A stretch of DNA of 64,000 bases. Origin: Cyanobacteria bacterium SZAS LIN-3. Its GTDB lineage: Bacteria; Cyanobacteriota; Vampirovibrionia; Obscuribacterales; Obscuribacteraceae. The position numbers were made by a program, and so were the translations under genes. The notes under the pieces are model-generated. The model made no database searches and was not told the origin of the DNA. It saw only the letters and a program-made list of their open reading frames with translations. Positions 8,361-16,018 of the stretch are shown one piece after another (within the stretch, counting starts at the first letter, position 1; every line of letters begins with the position of its first letter). The stretch lies in NCBI GenBank assembly GCA_018266215.1, contig JAFEAV010000004.1, positions 1 to 64,000 of the forward strand. The letters are read 5' to 3'.

Positions 8361-10028
8361 CTAGTTGACGCTCTTGGGCTTTTCTTCGCCGGCCAGCTTG
8401 CCCTGGGTATCGTAGACCGATACCGGTGCAAACAATTCCAGGTCCTGTTTGATTTTCTTGGCGTCACCGACGGCGGTGATGACCAGATTTTTGGTATCAA
8501 TCAGATTGCGGGCCGAAGCGCGGACATCGTCAACACTGACCGCCATGACTTTGTCGGCATATGTCTCCAGATAGTTGTCCGGCAGGTTGTAGAGCTTGGC
8601 TTCAAGCAGTCTCTGGGCCAGTCCGCCCTGGGTTTCGAGTCCGAGCTGGAAGGAACCGGCTAGATAATTTTTGGCGCTTGTGATTTCAGCATCGGTGACT
8701 TTGACGTTGCGGATGCGCTCCAGTTCATAGAGAAACTCTTGCAGCGAAGGCGCGGTTACATCGGTGCGGACGCTGGCCTCGGCAGAGAACGAACCTTTTT
8801 CCTTGCGTGCCGACATGCGGCTGTAGGCGCCGTAGGTGTAGCCTTTGGCTTCTCTGATATTGAGGAAGAGTCGGGCGTTGGCGGCACCACCGAGGATTTG
8901 ATTCATAACCAGCAGGGGGAAATAATTGGGATCCTTGCGCTGGATGCCGATATTGCCTACCTTAATAGCTGTTTGTACCGAACCCGGTCTGTCGACGAGA
9001 TAAATCTTGCGACCGTCCTGGTTGGGGGTGGCAGGCATGGTGGCTGTTTCCACTTTGCCCTGCTTCCACTGACTGCCGAAGTTTTTGCTGATCAGGTCTT
9101 TCATTTTGTCGGGGTTGAAATCGCCGACGATGATCATGAAAGCGTTGTTGGGGATGTATGTTTTTGCATGATAGTCGATCAGATCTTTTTGACTGATGCG
9201 ATTAATAGATGTTTCGTTGGGCGCTACAACCGAGTAGGGATGCGAGCCGAAGACAACTTTGCTGAAGCGCTCCTGCACCAGGAAGTTTGGATCCGAGCGT
9301 TTCATCGTCAGCTCTTGAATCAAATTGGTCTTGTTGAGGTCGAGTTCTTCCTGGGGGAAGCTGGGGTTGAGCACCACATCGGACATCAAGGATACAAGCC
9401 GGTCGCCGTAGTCGGAGAGAGCGGAGCCGCTGACCAGGGTGTAGTCGAAGTCACTGCTGGCACCAAGGGCGCCACCGATAAAATCAACCGCCTCAGCAAT
9501 TTGTTTGCTGGTTTTTGTTTTGGTCCCTTCGGTGAGAAGGTCCGAAGTCATGGACGAAAGCCCGATCATGTCCTGCGGCTCCTGCGATGTGCCGCTGTGG
9601 AAGCCCAGATAGAGCGTGACGAAGGGGAAGCGGTGGTCTTCCACCGTTTCCACAACCAGGCCGTTGTCCATGGTGTAGGTAGACACCTTGGGCAGCTGGA
9701 AAGGTCTGGGAGCCGGCACCGCCGGTTTGTTTTTGCGCCAGGGTTCAACCGGCATGTTGGGGGCCGGTACGGCCAGTCCGGAGGAAGCCAGGTCACCGGG
9801 GGCGGGGATGGCCGGAGCTTTGGCTTTGACTGGAGCTTTGGCTTTGACCGGAGCTGCAGTCTTGCCTGACTTCGCCGCTGACTTCTTAGCGGTCGCAGCG
9901 AGCGCCGGTTGTGTCGCAAGTCCGGCGATGGAAGCCATGTTTACTGCTGTGGCCAGAGTGGGCGCCAGCAAAAGCGAGGTCAAAAGAGTGCTCGATAATT
10001 TCTTGATTGGATTTTTCATCTGATTCAT
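8361..10028 (-). CDS. M16-family peptidase subunit lacking the zinc motif
   Basis: A 555-residue exported protein from the ATG at 10028 (an in-frame ATG at 10019 is also possible). After a signal peptide comes an Ala/Pro/Lys-rich linker (about 40-95) and then two M16 domains. Where the family has HxxEH this protein reads LSSMTSDLL, so it cannot bind zinc there. The late domain keeps the Arg/Tyr substrate-binding segment NIREAKGYTYGAYSRM. Two-gene M16B systems have one catalytic and one substrate-binding subunit, and the active partner ends 22 bases upstream. An active heterodimer is inferred. Confidence 0.88.
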   Translation of the reverse strand: MNQMKNPIKKLSSTLLTSLLLAPTLATAVNMASIAGLATQPALAATAKKSAAKSGKTAAPVKAKAPVKAKAPAIPAPGDLASSGLAVPAPNMPVEPWRKNKPAVPAPRPFQLPKVSTYTMDNGLVVETVEDHRFPFVTLYLGFHSGTSQEPQDMIGLSSMTSDLLTEGTKTKTSKQIAEAVDFIGGALGASSDFDYTLVSGSALSDYGDRLVSLMSDVVLNPSFPQEELDLNKTNLIQELTMKRSDPNFLVQERFSKVVFGSHPYSVVAPNETSINRISQKDLIDYHAKTYIPNNAFMIIVGDFNPDKMKDLISKNFGSQWKQGKVETATMPATPNQDGRKIYLVDRPGSVQTAIKVGNIGIQRKDPNYFPLLVMNQILGGAANARLFLNIREAKGYTYGAYSRMSARKEKGSFSAEASVRTDVTAPSLQEFLYELERIRNVKVTDAEITSAKNYLAGSFQLGLETQGGLAQRLLEAKLYNLPDNYLETYADKVMAVSVDDVRASARNLIDTKNLVITAVGDAKKIKQDLELFAPVSVYDTQGKLAGEEKPKSVN

Positions 10029-10050
10029 TATTTCAATAACCCTTAATTGC

Positions 10051-11466
10051 TTAGCCTTTTTTTGCTTCTTTGGGAACCACGTCAACTACGGTCACGCCTT
10101 CCCGGGTGAAGATTTTATTGGCCAGTTGCTTGATATCGTCGGTGGTGACGGACATGTATTTTTCGATGTCGGTGTCGATGAGAGCCGGGTTTTTAAAGAA
10201 CGATGTGTACTCGGCCAGCATCTCCGCCCGCGACAGCGATTTTTGCAAAGATGTATAGCTCGATGAGGAGAAGAGTCCGCGCAGCAGCTGGTTTTTGGCC
10301 TTCTGCAATTCTTCTTCGCTGACGCCGGTCGTCTTCACTTTATCGAGCTCGGCCATGACTATCTCGCGCACTTTTTCGGCGGTCGAGCCCGGCTTGTACA
10401 CGACAAATGTTTCAAAGGCAGAGGGGCCGCGGCGCTCTTCGTAGGAGGCTTCCACCCGCAGTGCTACCTGATCGCCTTTGACCATGCGCTGGTAGAGTCG
10501 GGAAGATTCGCCGGTAGAAAGTATCGTTTGCAGCAGATTCATGGCGTAGAAGTCATTGTCTCTGCGCGCCGGGGCTTTCCAGGACATCCAGAAGCCCGGC
10601 ATCTGCGCCTGGGCATCTTCCATTTTTTCGTACTTGGGCTTGGTCTGCTTGGGCTCGGTCAGGTCTCTTCTGGCGGCGGTGGCGCCGCGGGGGATGGTGC
10701 CGAAATATTTGTGCACCATCTTGGTCACGTCTTCACTGTTGAAGTCGCCGACAATAGCCATGGTGGCGTTGTTTGGCGTGTAGTACGTGTCGAAGAACTT
10801 CTTCACGTCCTTGACCGTTGACGCTTCCAGATCCTCAAAGTAGCCGATGGTGGGATGTCCATTGGCCCAGTTGTCGAAGGTCAGCTCTTCAATTCTTATA
10901 TTGGATGGGGCATAGGGCTGGTTGTCGATGCGCAGGCGTTTTTCTTCTTTTACTGTTTCCAGCTGGTTGATGAAATTTTCCGGCGTCACTTTTAGCGAGC
11001 GCATGCGGTCCGACTCCAACCAGAGGCAGACCTCAAGCTGATTGCTGGGGACTTTTTCAAAGTAGTTGGTAAAGTCCGGATGGGTCGAGGCGTTGAGCAT
11101 GCCGCCCACGCCTTCGATAAATTTGAAGTGCTCGACCTTGCCGACATTGTCCGAGCCCTGGAACATCATATGCTCGAAGAAATGAGCAAAGCCCGAGCGG
11201 CCCTTCTCTTCATCCTTGGCTCCCACGTCATAGACTATCGCCACCGCCGCCACCGGCACCGAATGGTCCTCCGAGAGTATGACCCGGAGGCCATTATCCA
11301 GGGTGAAATCCTTGGTCACGGGGATGAGCGGTTTGGGGATTTTGATGTCCACTTTTGTATTGGCGGACTTGTCGGCGGCTCCGTCCGCCATGGCCGCGGG
11401 CATGAAACCTGCCGGTATCAGTGCCAGCGAGGCGGCAGCCACAACTGTTTTCATCAACTTGGTCAT
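10051..11466 (-). CDS. M16-family zinc metallopeptidase, catalytic subunit
   Basis: A 471-residue exported peptidase. The ATG at 11466 has GAGGA eight bases upstream, placed inside the last codons of the preceding microprotein gene, which suggests coupling. A signal peptide covers about 1-27. The catalytic inverted zinc motif is His95-Phe-Phe-Glu98-His99, with a third ligand expected at Glu174 or Glu175 (ETVKEEKR). A second, inactive M16 domain follows. It works with the non-catalytic partner encoded 22 bases downstream, probably degrading peptides outside the inner membrane. Confidence 0.92.
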   Translation of the reverse strand: MTKLMKTVVAAASLALIPAGFMPAAMADGAADKSANTKVDIKIPKPLIPVTKDFTLDNGLRVILSEDHSVPVAAVAIVYDVGAKDEEKGRSGFAHFFEHMMFQGSDNVGKVEHFKFIEGVGGMLNASTHPDFTNYFEKVPSNQLEVCLWLESDRMRSLKVTPENFINQLETVKEEKRLRIDNQPYAPSNIRIEELTFDNWANGHPTIGYFEDLEASTVKDVKKFFDTYYTPNNATMAIVGDFNSEDVTKMVHKYFGTIPRGATAARRDLTEPKQTKPKYEKMEDAQAQMPGFWMSWKAPARRDNDFYAMNLLQTILSTGESSRLYQRMVKGDQVALRVEASYEERRGPSAFETFVVYKPGSTAEKVREIVMAELDKVKTTGVSEEELQKAKNQLLRGLFSSSSYTSLQKSLSRAEMLAEYTSFFKNPALIDTDIEKYMSVTTDDIKQLANKIFTREGVTVVDVVPKEAKKG

Positions 11467-11470
11467 TTTA

Positions 11471-11662
11471 TTAGTCCTCATCGTCGTCGGCTCCCAGGAG
11501 CACGCACGACCAGAAAATTGACACCACGAGAATGCAGAGAATAGCCGCACCAACGCAGACTTTGTCCGGCGCACCATAGCGCTTGAGCGCCAGGTAAGAG
11601 CAAACCGAAAGGATAAATCCCAGAAGCGCTACGAGGTGGTTTATTCCTAGATTGCGAAGCAT
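11471..11662 (-). CDS. 63-residue membrane microprotein upstream of the M16 pair
   Basis: A short protein with two hydrophobic helices (about residues 9-26 and 36-54) and an acidic end, GADDDED. Its stop lies four bases before the ATG of the catalytic M16 gene and its last codons carry that gene's ribosome binding site. It starts at an ATG at 11662, 14 bases after the mtnP stop; an in-frame TTG at 11674 is an alternative. No known family is recognised. Position suggests a membrane partner or translational leader for the peptidase. Confidence 0.7.
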   Translation of the reverse strand: MLRNLGINHLVALLGFILSVCSYLALKRYGAPDKVCVGAAILCILVVSIFWSCVLLGADDDED

Positions 11663-11676
11663 GGACTCAGCCAACC

Positions 11677-12531
11677 TCAGATGCGGGAGTGTTTGAGCGT
11701 TTCAGCACACTGGCATTTTGTGCGTTTTTCCGGAATGGAGCCGATCAAATTGATCAGCAACGCCTGCAATTTTGTGAGGTTTTCGCCGAAGACTTTGATT
11801 ACTTCGCTGTGCGATACGGGGTCGACGTTGCCGGCCAATCCGCTGTCATAGTCGGTAATGAGCGATACGTTGACGACGCACATCTCCAGCTCGCGAGCGA
11901 GGAAGGCTTCGGGATACTGGCTCATATTGATTACTTCCCAGCCGGCGGCGGTGAACCATTTGGATTCGGCCTTAGTGGAGAAGCGCGGTCCCTGGATGAC
12001 TACGACCGTGCCGGTGCTGTGCATTTTGATTGATGCCTTCAGACCGGCTTCGTACGCCAGCGGGCGCAGCTCGGGGCAATAGGTGTCGGCGGCGGAGACG
12101 TGGGTGGTGATGGGGCCGTCGTAGAAAGTATCGATGCGGCCGCTGGTGCGGTCGACAAACTGGTCGCAGACTACAAACTCGCCCGGTTTGACGTGGGTTT
12201 GCAGTGAGCCGGCGGCGCAGGGCGAAATGATGCGGCTGACGCCAATTGACTTCATCGCCCAGAGGTTGGCGCGGTAATTGATTTTATGGGGCGGATACTG
12301 GTGTTTTTCACCGTGACGGGGCATAAATGCTACTTGCTTGCCGGCCATGGTGCCAATGACAACGGGGGCGCTGGGGGCGCCATACGGGGTTTCGATTACC
12401 TTCTCTTCGTATTTGCTCTCGAAGAGTTTATAGAAACCCGATCCGCCAAAGATGCCGATATCAGCCAGTTTTTTCTGTTCCACTTTTGACTCCAGTCTTC
12501 GTCTAATGTCATGCGCGTTTGCGAGGCTCAT
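11677..12531 (-). CDS. mtnP: S-methyl-5'-thioadenosine phosphorylase
   Basis: A 284-residue purine nucleoside phosphorylase of the MTAP type. It splits methylthioadenosine, the by-product of spermidine synthesis, into adenine and methylthioribose-1-phosphate. Conserved blocks: IGIFGGSGFY (phosphate site), MPRHGEKHQYPPHKINYRAN, SPCAAGSL, IQGPRFSTKAES, the purine/ribose site NMSQYPE and DPVSHSEV near the end. Length is normal. The window also encodes speD and a spermidine-synthase-like protein about 12 kb away, so MTA salvage has a clear substrate source. It heads the run leading to the M16 pair. Closely related MTI phosphorylases differ little, so the exact substrate is not certain. Confidence 0.93.
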   Translation of the reverse strand: MSLANAHDIRRRLESKVEQKKLADIGIFGGSGFYKLFESKYEEKVIETPYGAPSAPVVIGTMAGKQVAFMPRHGEKHQYPPHKINYRANLWAMKSIGVSRIISPCAAGSLQTHVKPGEFVVCDQFVDRTSGRIDTFYDGPITTHVSAADTYCPELRPLAYEAGLKASIKMHSTGTVVVIQGPRFSTKAESKWFTAAGWEVINMSQYPEAFLARELEMCVVNVSLITDYDSGLAGNVDPVSHSEVIKVFGENLTKLQALLINLIGSIPEKRTKCQCAETLKHSRI

Positions 12532-12603
12532 ATCCTAGCATCTGGGGGCAAATGAGAGCTTAATCGCCAAAATCGGCCCGAGTCCCCCAAAAAAACGCAG
12601 ATA

Positions 12604-12634
12604 TTGCTTAAAAGGTCCGTGGCTTGGGTATATA
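12604..12634 (+). promoter_or_regulatory. Candidate sigma-70 type promoter for the ctp gene
   Basis: TTGCTT (12604-12609) and TATATA (12629-12634) are 19 bases apart, in the 158-base divergent region between mtnP and the protease gene. The spacer is two bases longer than ideal. No other good pair was seen for this gene. Confidence 0.35.
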
Positions 12635-12689
12635 GCTTGGGTCGGGTGAAATTGCTCGGTGACAAATTAAGTACGGGACACGGTTCGAT

Positions 12690-14066
12690 ATGTGGTGGAA
12701 ACAGCTTCTGGCGGTGCCAGTCTTCATTTCGCTTTCTTTAGGCGGCTCAAACGCGATCAACAATTGGCCGGATGTTGTTGCATCGACCGGGGACAGTGGT
12801 CAGACGGGCCGGCAGATTGCCCTCAACAACTCAGTTGACCCGGAAAAAATTTATCACCGTGTCTGGAAGCTTGTTGACGAAGATTATTACGAAATCACCT
12901 ATAACGGCCAGAACTGGACGAGATGGGAGCATAAATATGACGGTAAGCTGAAAAATCTCGATGACGCCCACAGAGCCGTCGAGACTATGCTTGCCAGCCT
13001 GGGCGATCGCTATACGAGATTCCTCGACCGCGACGCTTTTGACGATGAAAAACAACAGATCGACGCCAAGCTCTATGGCATCGGCGTGCAAATAGGCATT
13101 GACGAAAAATCCAAGCACGTTGTTATCATCGCCCCTATCGATGACACCCCCGCTTCCCGTGCCGGACTTCTGTCCGACGACGAGATTACCGAAATAGACG
13201 GTACTTCCACCAAGGGCTTCAGCGTCGAAGACGCCGCCAAACAAATTCGCGGCGCCATCAACACGCCGGTAAACCTCCTGCTCACCCGCGGCGGCAAGCA
13301 GCTCAAAGTCACAGTAGTGCGCGCTGAGATCCCAATCAAAGCTGTGCCCGTGGCTAAAGTCCTCGACGGTGATGTCGGCTACATCAGACTCTCCAGCTTC
13401 ATCTCCCAGCAAGCAGGCCAGGAAATGAAGGACGCGCTCAACAAGATGAATTCCACCAAGGGCATCATCCTTGATCTGCGCGACAATCCCGGTGGTTTGC
13501 TCACCAATGCCATTGAAATTTCCGACATGTTCCTCGACAAGGGCAACATCGTCTCCACCGTCGACCGAGATGGTTACACGACCCCCGCTCCCTCCGAGGG
13601 GCATCCCATCTGCCGCAAACCGATGGTCGTGCTGATCAACAAAGGCAGTGCCTCCGCGTCAGAAATCACCAGCGGCGCCCTTCACGACAATAACCGGGCG
13701 ATGCTGGTCGGTGAAAAGACCTTCGGCAAAGGCCTCGTACAGGGCATCAACAAACTTGAAGACGGCAGTGGCGTCAACGTCACTATCGCTCGTTACCTCA
13801 CTCCCAACGACACCGACATCAACAAGAAGGGGATATCGCCTGATATTCTCGTCAAGTTGAGCGATAACGATCTCAAGGAAGGCAAAGGTGCGTGGTTCCA
13901 GAACGTGCGCCGCGACTCGGAAGACGGCAAGAGCGAATCTAGCTCCAGCTCGCCGCGTGAAAAACGCAGTCCCGATGACGGTAAAGACTTGCAACTCAAG
14001 GCTGCCCTTGAAGCCCTGCACAAAAAGATCGGGGAACCGGAGCATCTGGCCAGTAAACCACATTGA
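12690..14066 (+). CDS. ctpA: C-terminal processing peptidase (S41 family, CtpA/Prc type)
   Basis: A 458-residue exported serine protease. Order: signal peptide or anchor (1-23), helical N-terminal region with the typical GDRYTRFLDRDAF, PDZ domain (about 125-212, starting LYGIGVQIG), then the S41 core. Catalytic Ser322 lies in NKGSASASEI and general base Lys347 in TFGKGLVQ, 25 residues apart as in E. coli Prc. A Ser- and Lys-rich tail follows. Such enzymes trim C termini of exported proteins. Function in a non-photosynthetic cell would be envelope protein processing. No clear ribosome binding site is seen before the ATG. Confidence 0.95.
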   Translation: MWWKQLLAVPVFISLSLGGSNAINNWPDVVASTGDSGQTGRQIALNNSVDPEKIYHRVWKLVDEDYYEITYNGQNWTRWEHKYDGKLKNLDDAHRAVETMLASLGDRYTRFLDRDAFDDEKQQIDAKLYGIGVQIGIDEKSKHVVIIAPIDDTPASRAGLLSDDEITEIDGTSTKGFSVEDAAKQIRGAINTPVNLLLTRGGKQLKVTVVRAEIPIKAVPVAKVLDGDVGYIRLSSFISQQAGQEMKDALNKMNSTKGIILDLRDNPGGLLTNAIEISDMFLDKGNIVSTVDRDGYTTPAPSEGHPICRKPMVVLINKGSASASEITSGALHDNNRAMLVGEKTFGKGLVQGINKLEDGSGVNVTIARYLTPNDTDINKKGISPDILVKLSDNDLKEGKGAWFQNVRRDSEDGKSESSSSSPREKRSPDDGKDLQLKAALEALHKKIGEPEHLASKPH

Positions 14067-14153
14067 AATAAAATCGCAGCCGTTCAATGTATGATGGTAG
14101 CTTCTTATCGTTGTGGTCTCACTGTCTAACTCTTGGGAAGGTCGCACCTCACG

Positions 14154-14993
14154 ATGACGGACCAGAAAAAACGGGTTTCCGATTTTCAGAGCGGTAGCGT
14201 TGCCGGCATAAAAGCTTATGATCCCCGCGGCGATCGTTCTTCTCTTTCCTTACGCACCGGCCACAATAGTGGCATGACCATACTCGGCACCGAGGCCGGC
14301 TGTGGTAAAACCGCCGTCATGACCGGTCTGAGCGCGCTTTTGCGTCAGAACGGCCATTCCATTCGCGCCGTCAAGCCTGTTTCGCTCGGTCCTCGTGAGC
14401 GCTGCGAGGCCGAGCTCTCCTTTATCTGCTCCATAACCGGCACCCCCAGAAGTTACCCGGCTACATTTGTCCCTTCCGCCAGGCAACTGTCCCACGCCCA
14501 GTGGGCCCAGGCCCTCTCCATCTGCCTCAATGCCACCGACCTGACTATGGTCGAAACACCCGCCTCGCTCTCCTCGGCCATGTCCTTTGAGATGTCGGAG
14601 GACGGCAGCATGGCTTATAGCTGGAAAGATTCGACCGATTTTGCCAGGGAGCTGAATTTCCCCGTCATTATCGTTGCCCGGCACAATGAAGAAGCGGTCG
14701 AAAGGCTCATTCTCGCCTGGTCTTATGCCAGGGTGCAGGGGCTGACCATCGCCGGTCTTGTTACCGTCGAGACCGCCAATGGTCAGGGGCTTGCACTGGA
14801 AGCCAAACTGACCCGCTCGGAGGTCAATCTCCTGCTCAAGAGTCGCACCGGTGCACCCTATCTCGGCTGTCTCAAATTTAGCCCCTCCATTAGTGTCCCC
14901 CGGGTAAATCAAGGCAATCTAGTCAAGATGACCTCGGAAGGCATCGATATGCTCGCCGTGCAGCAAGCACTTGAGCCTCTGGAAGCCAAGTAA
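14154..14993 (+). CDS. BioD-like P-loop ATPase (dethiobiotin synthetase fold)
   Basis: A 279-residue protein from the ATG at 14154. The P-loop GTEAGCGKT (45-53) and the following helix leading into IRAVKPVSLG closely follow the BioD pattern. The second BioD motif (a Gly-rich VEGAGG loop) is replaced by VETPASLSSAMS, and the end diverges. No other biotin gene is in the window, and the gene lies between ctp and the PPDK pair. BioD-like domains also occur as regulatory modules in phosphotransacetylases. A dedicated biotin role is therefore doubtful. An internal ATG at 14274 could be the start but lacks a ribosome binding site. Confidence 0.7.
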   Translation: MTDQKKRVSDFQSGSVAGIKAYDPRGDRSSLSLRTGHNSGMTILGTEAGCGKTAVMTGLSALLRQNGHSIRAVKPVSLGPRERCEAELSFICSITGTPRSYPATFVPSARQLSHAQWAQALSICLNATDLTMVETPASLSSAMSFEMSEDGSMAYSWKDSTDFARELNFPVIIVARHNEEAVERLILAWSYARVQGLTIAGLVTVETANGQGLALEAKLTRSEVNLLLKSRTGAPYLGCLKFSPSISVPRVNQGNLVKMTSEGIDMLAVQQALEPLEAK

Positions 14994-15066
14994 TTAAAGC
15001 TCTATGTGCTTCGGAGCGTTTGGCCCCGAAATGTGTTACTTATGATGCTCATAAAAGACATCTCGG

Positions 15067-15957
15067 GTGAGCATTTTGAGCGACAAAGGCAGTCACTCCC
15101 ACAACCCCGGTCACCAGATGCATTCTGGTGCCGACTTCAAAATGCCGGCTAATGTCAACGAGCTGATTGTTTTTACTATGTCCGACTCCAGCGGCGAGAC
15201 CGCCGAGGCCGTCGCGCGCGCGGCGGTGGTGCAGTTCAGCCCAGGCCATGCATCTATATATAGATTGCCCCAGGTGCGCAACGCACAGCAAATCCCGGCT
15301 ATGGTGAAAGAGATTTCGCACGGCCGCGGCATCATCGCTTACACGCTGGTTTTGCCCGAGTACCGCGAGACACTGGAAGCTGAAGCGCGCAAATATCACA
15401 TCCCGACAATCGATCTGCTCGGTCCGCTCATGGCGCGCATCGCCACACTTACTGATTCGGCGCCGCTCTCCCAGCCCGGCCGCTTGCATCTGCTCGATGA
15501 GTCATACTTCAAGCGCATCGAAGCAGTCGACTTTGCCATGCGCTTCGACGACGGTAAAAACCCTGACGGCATGCTGGCCGCCGACGTTGTCTTAATCGGC
15601 GTCTCGCGCACCAGCAAGACGCCAAACTGCATGTACCTGGCGCACCACTTTGGTCTCAAAGCCGCCAACGTCCCGCTGGTCTATGGTGTCGAGCCGCCTC
15701 TGGCGCTCTTCAAAGTCCCTCCCAAACGCATCTTTGGTCTGCAAATAGATCCCTTTCTCCTGCAGGAAATCCGCACCAACAGATCGCAGGTCCTGGGCAT
15801 GCCCGGAGACAATGATTACGCAGACCCGGAGCGCATCAATCAGGAAGTGCGCTACGCAAAAAAACTTTTCCGCGAATTAAAATGCCATGTCATCAACGTC
15901 TCAACCAAGGCGATTGAAGAAACATCCTCCGAGATCTATCTGCGCATGCGCGAATAG
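15067..15957 (+). CDS. PPDK regulatory protein (bifunctional kinase/pyrophosphorylase, DUF299)
   Basis: A 296-residue member of the PDRP1/PpsR family. It phosphorylates a threonine of PPDK with ADP to inactivate it, and removes the phosphate with inorganic phosphate, forming pyrophosphate. The P-loop GVSRTSKT is at 178-185, and the N-terminal SDSSGETAEAVARAAVVQF block and KRIEAVDFAMRFDDG are typical. The target gene follows 61 bases downstream. I give the GTG at 15067; ATGs at 15118 and 15142 would better fit the usual length of about 275 residues. Confidence 0.92.
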   Translation: MSILSDKGSHSHNPGHQMHSGADFKMPANVNELIVFTMSDSSGETAEAVARAAVVQFSPGHASIYRLPQVRNAQQIPAMVKEISHGRGIIAYTLVLPEYRETLEAEARKYHIPTIDLLGPLMARIATLTDSAPLSQPGRLHLLDESYFKRIEAVDFAMRFDDGKNPDGMLAADVVLIGVSRTSKTPNCMYLAHHFGLKAANVPLVYGVEPPLALFKVPPKRIFGLQIDPFLLQEIRTNRSQVLGMPGDNDYADPERINQEVRYAKKLFRELKCHVINVSTKAIEETSSEIYLRMRE

Positions 15958-16018
15958 ATTTTCATCCCCGTCCATCCCGGTGTCCGTTCTTTATCCCTAA
16001 TCAGTGGAGTGCATGAAA

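Noticed and set aside
8739-9869. Open frame of 376 codons on the plus strand opposite the M16 subunit
   Set aside because: Antisense shadow; mostly Gly/Val/Phe-rich with no known domain or ribosome site.
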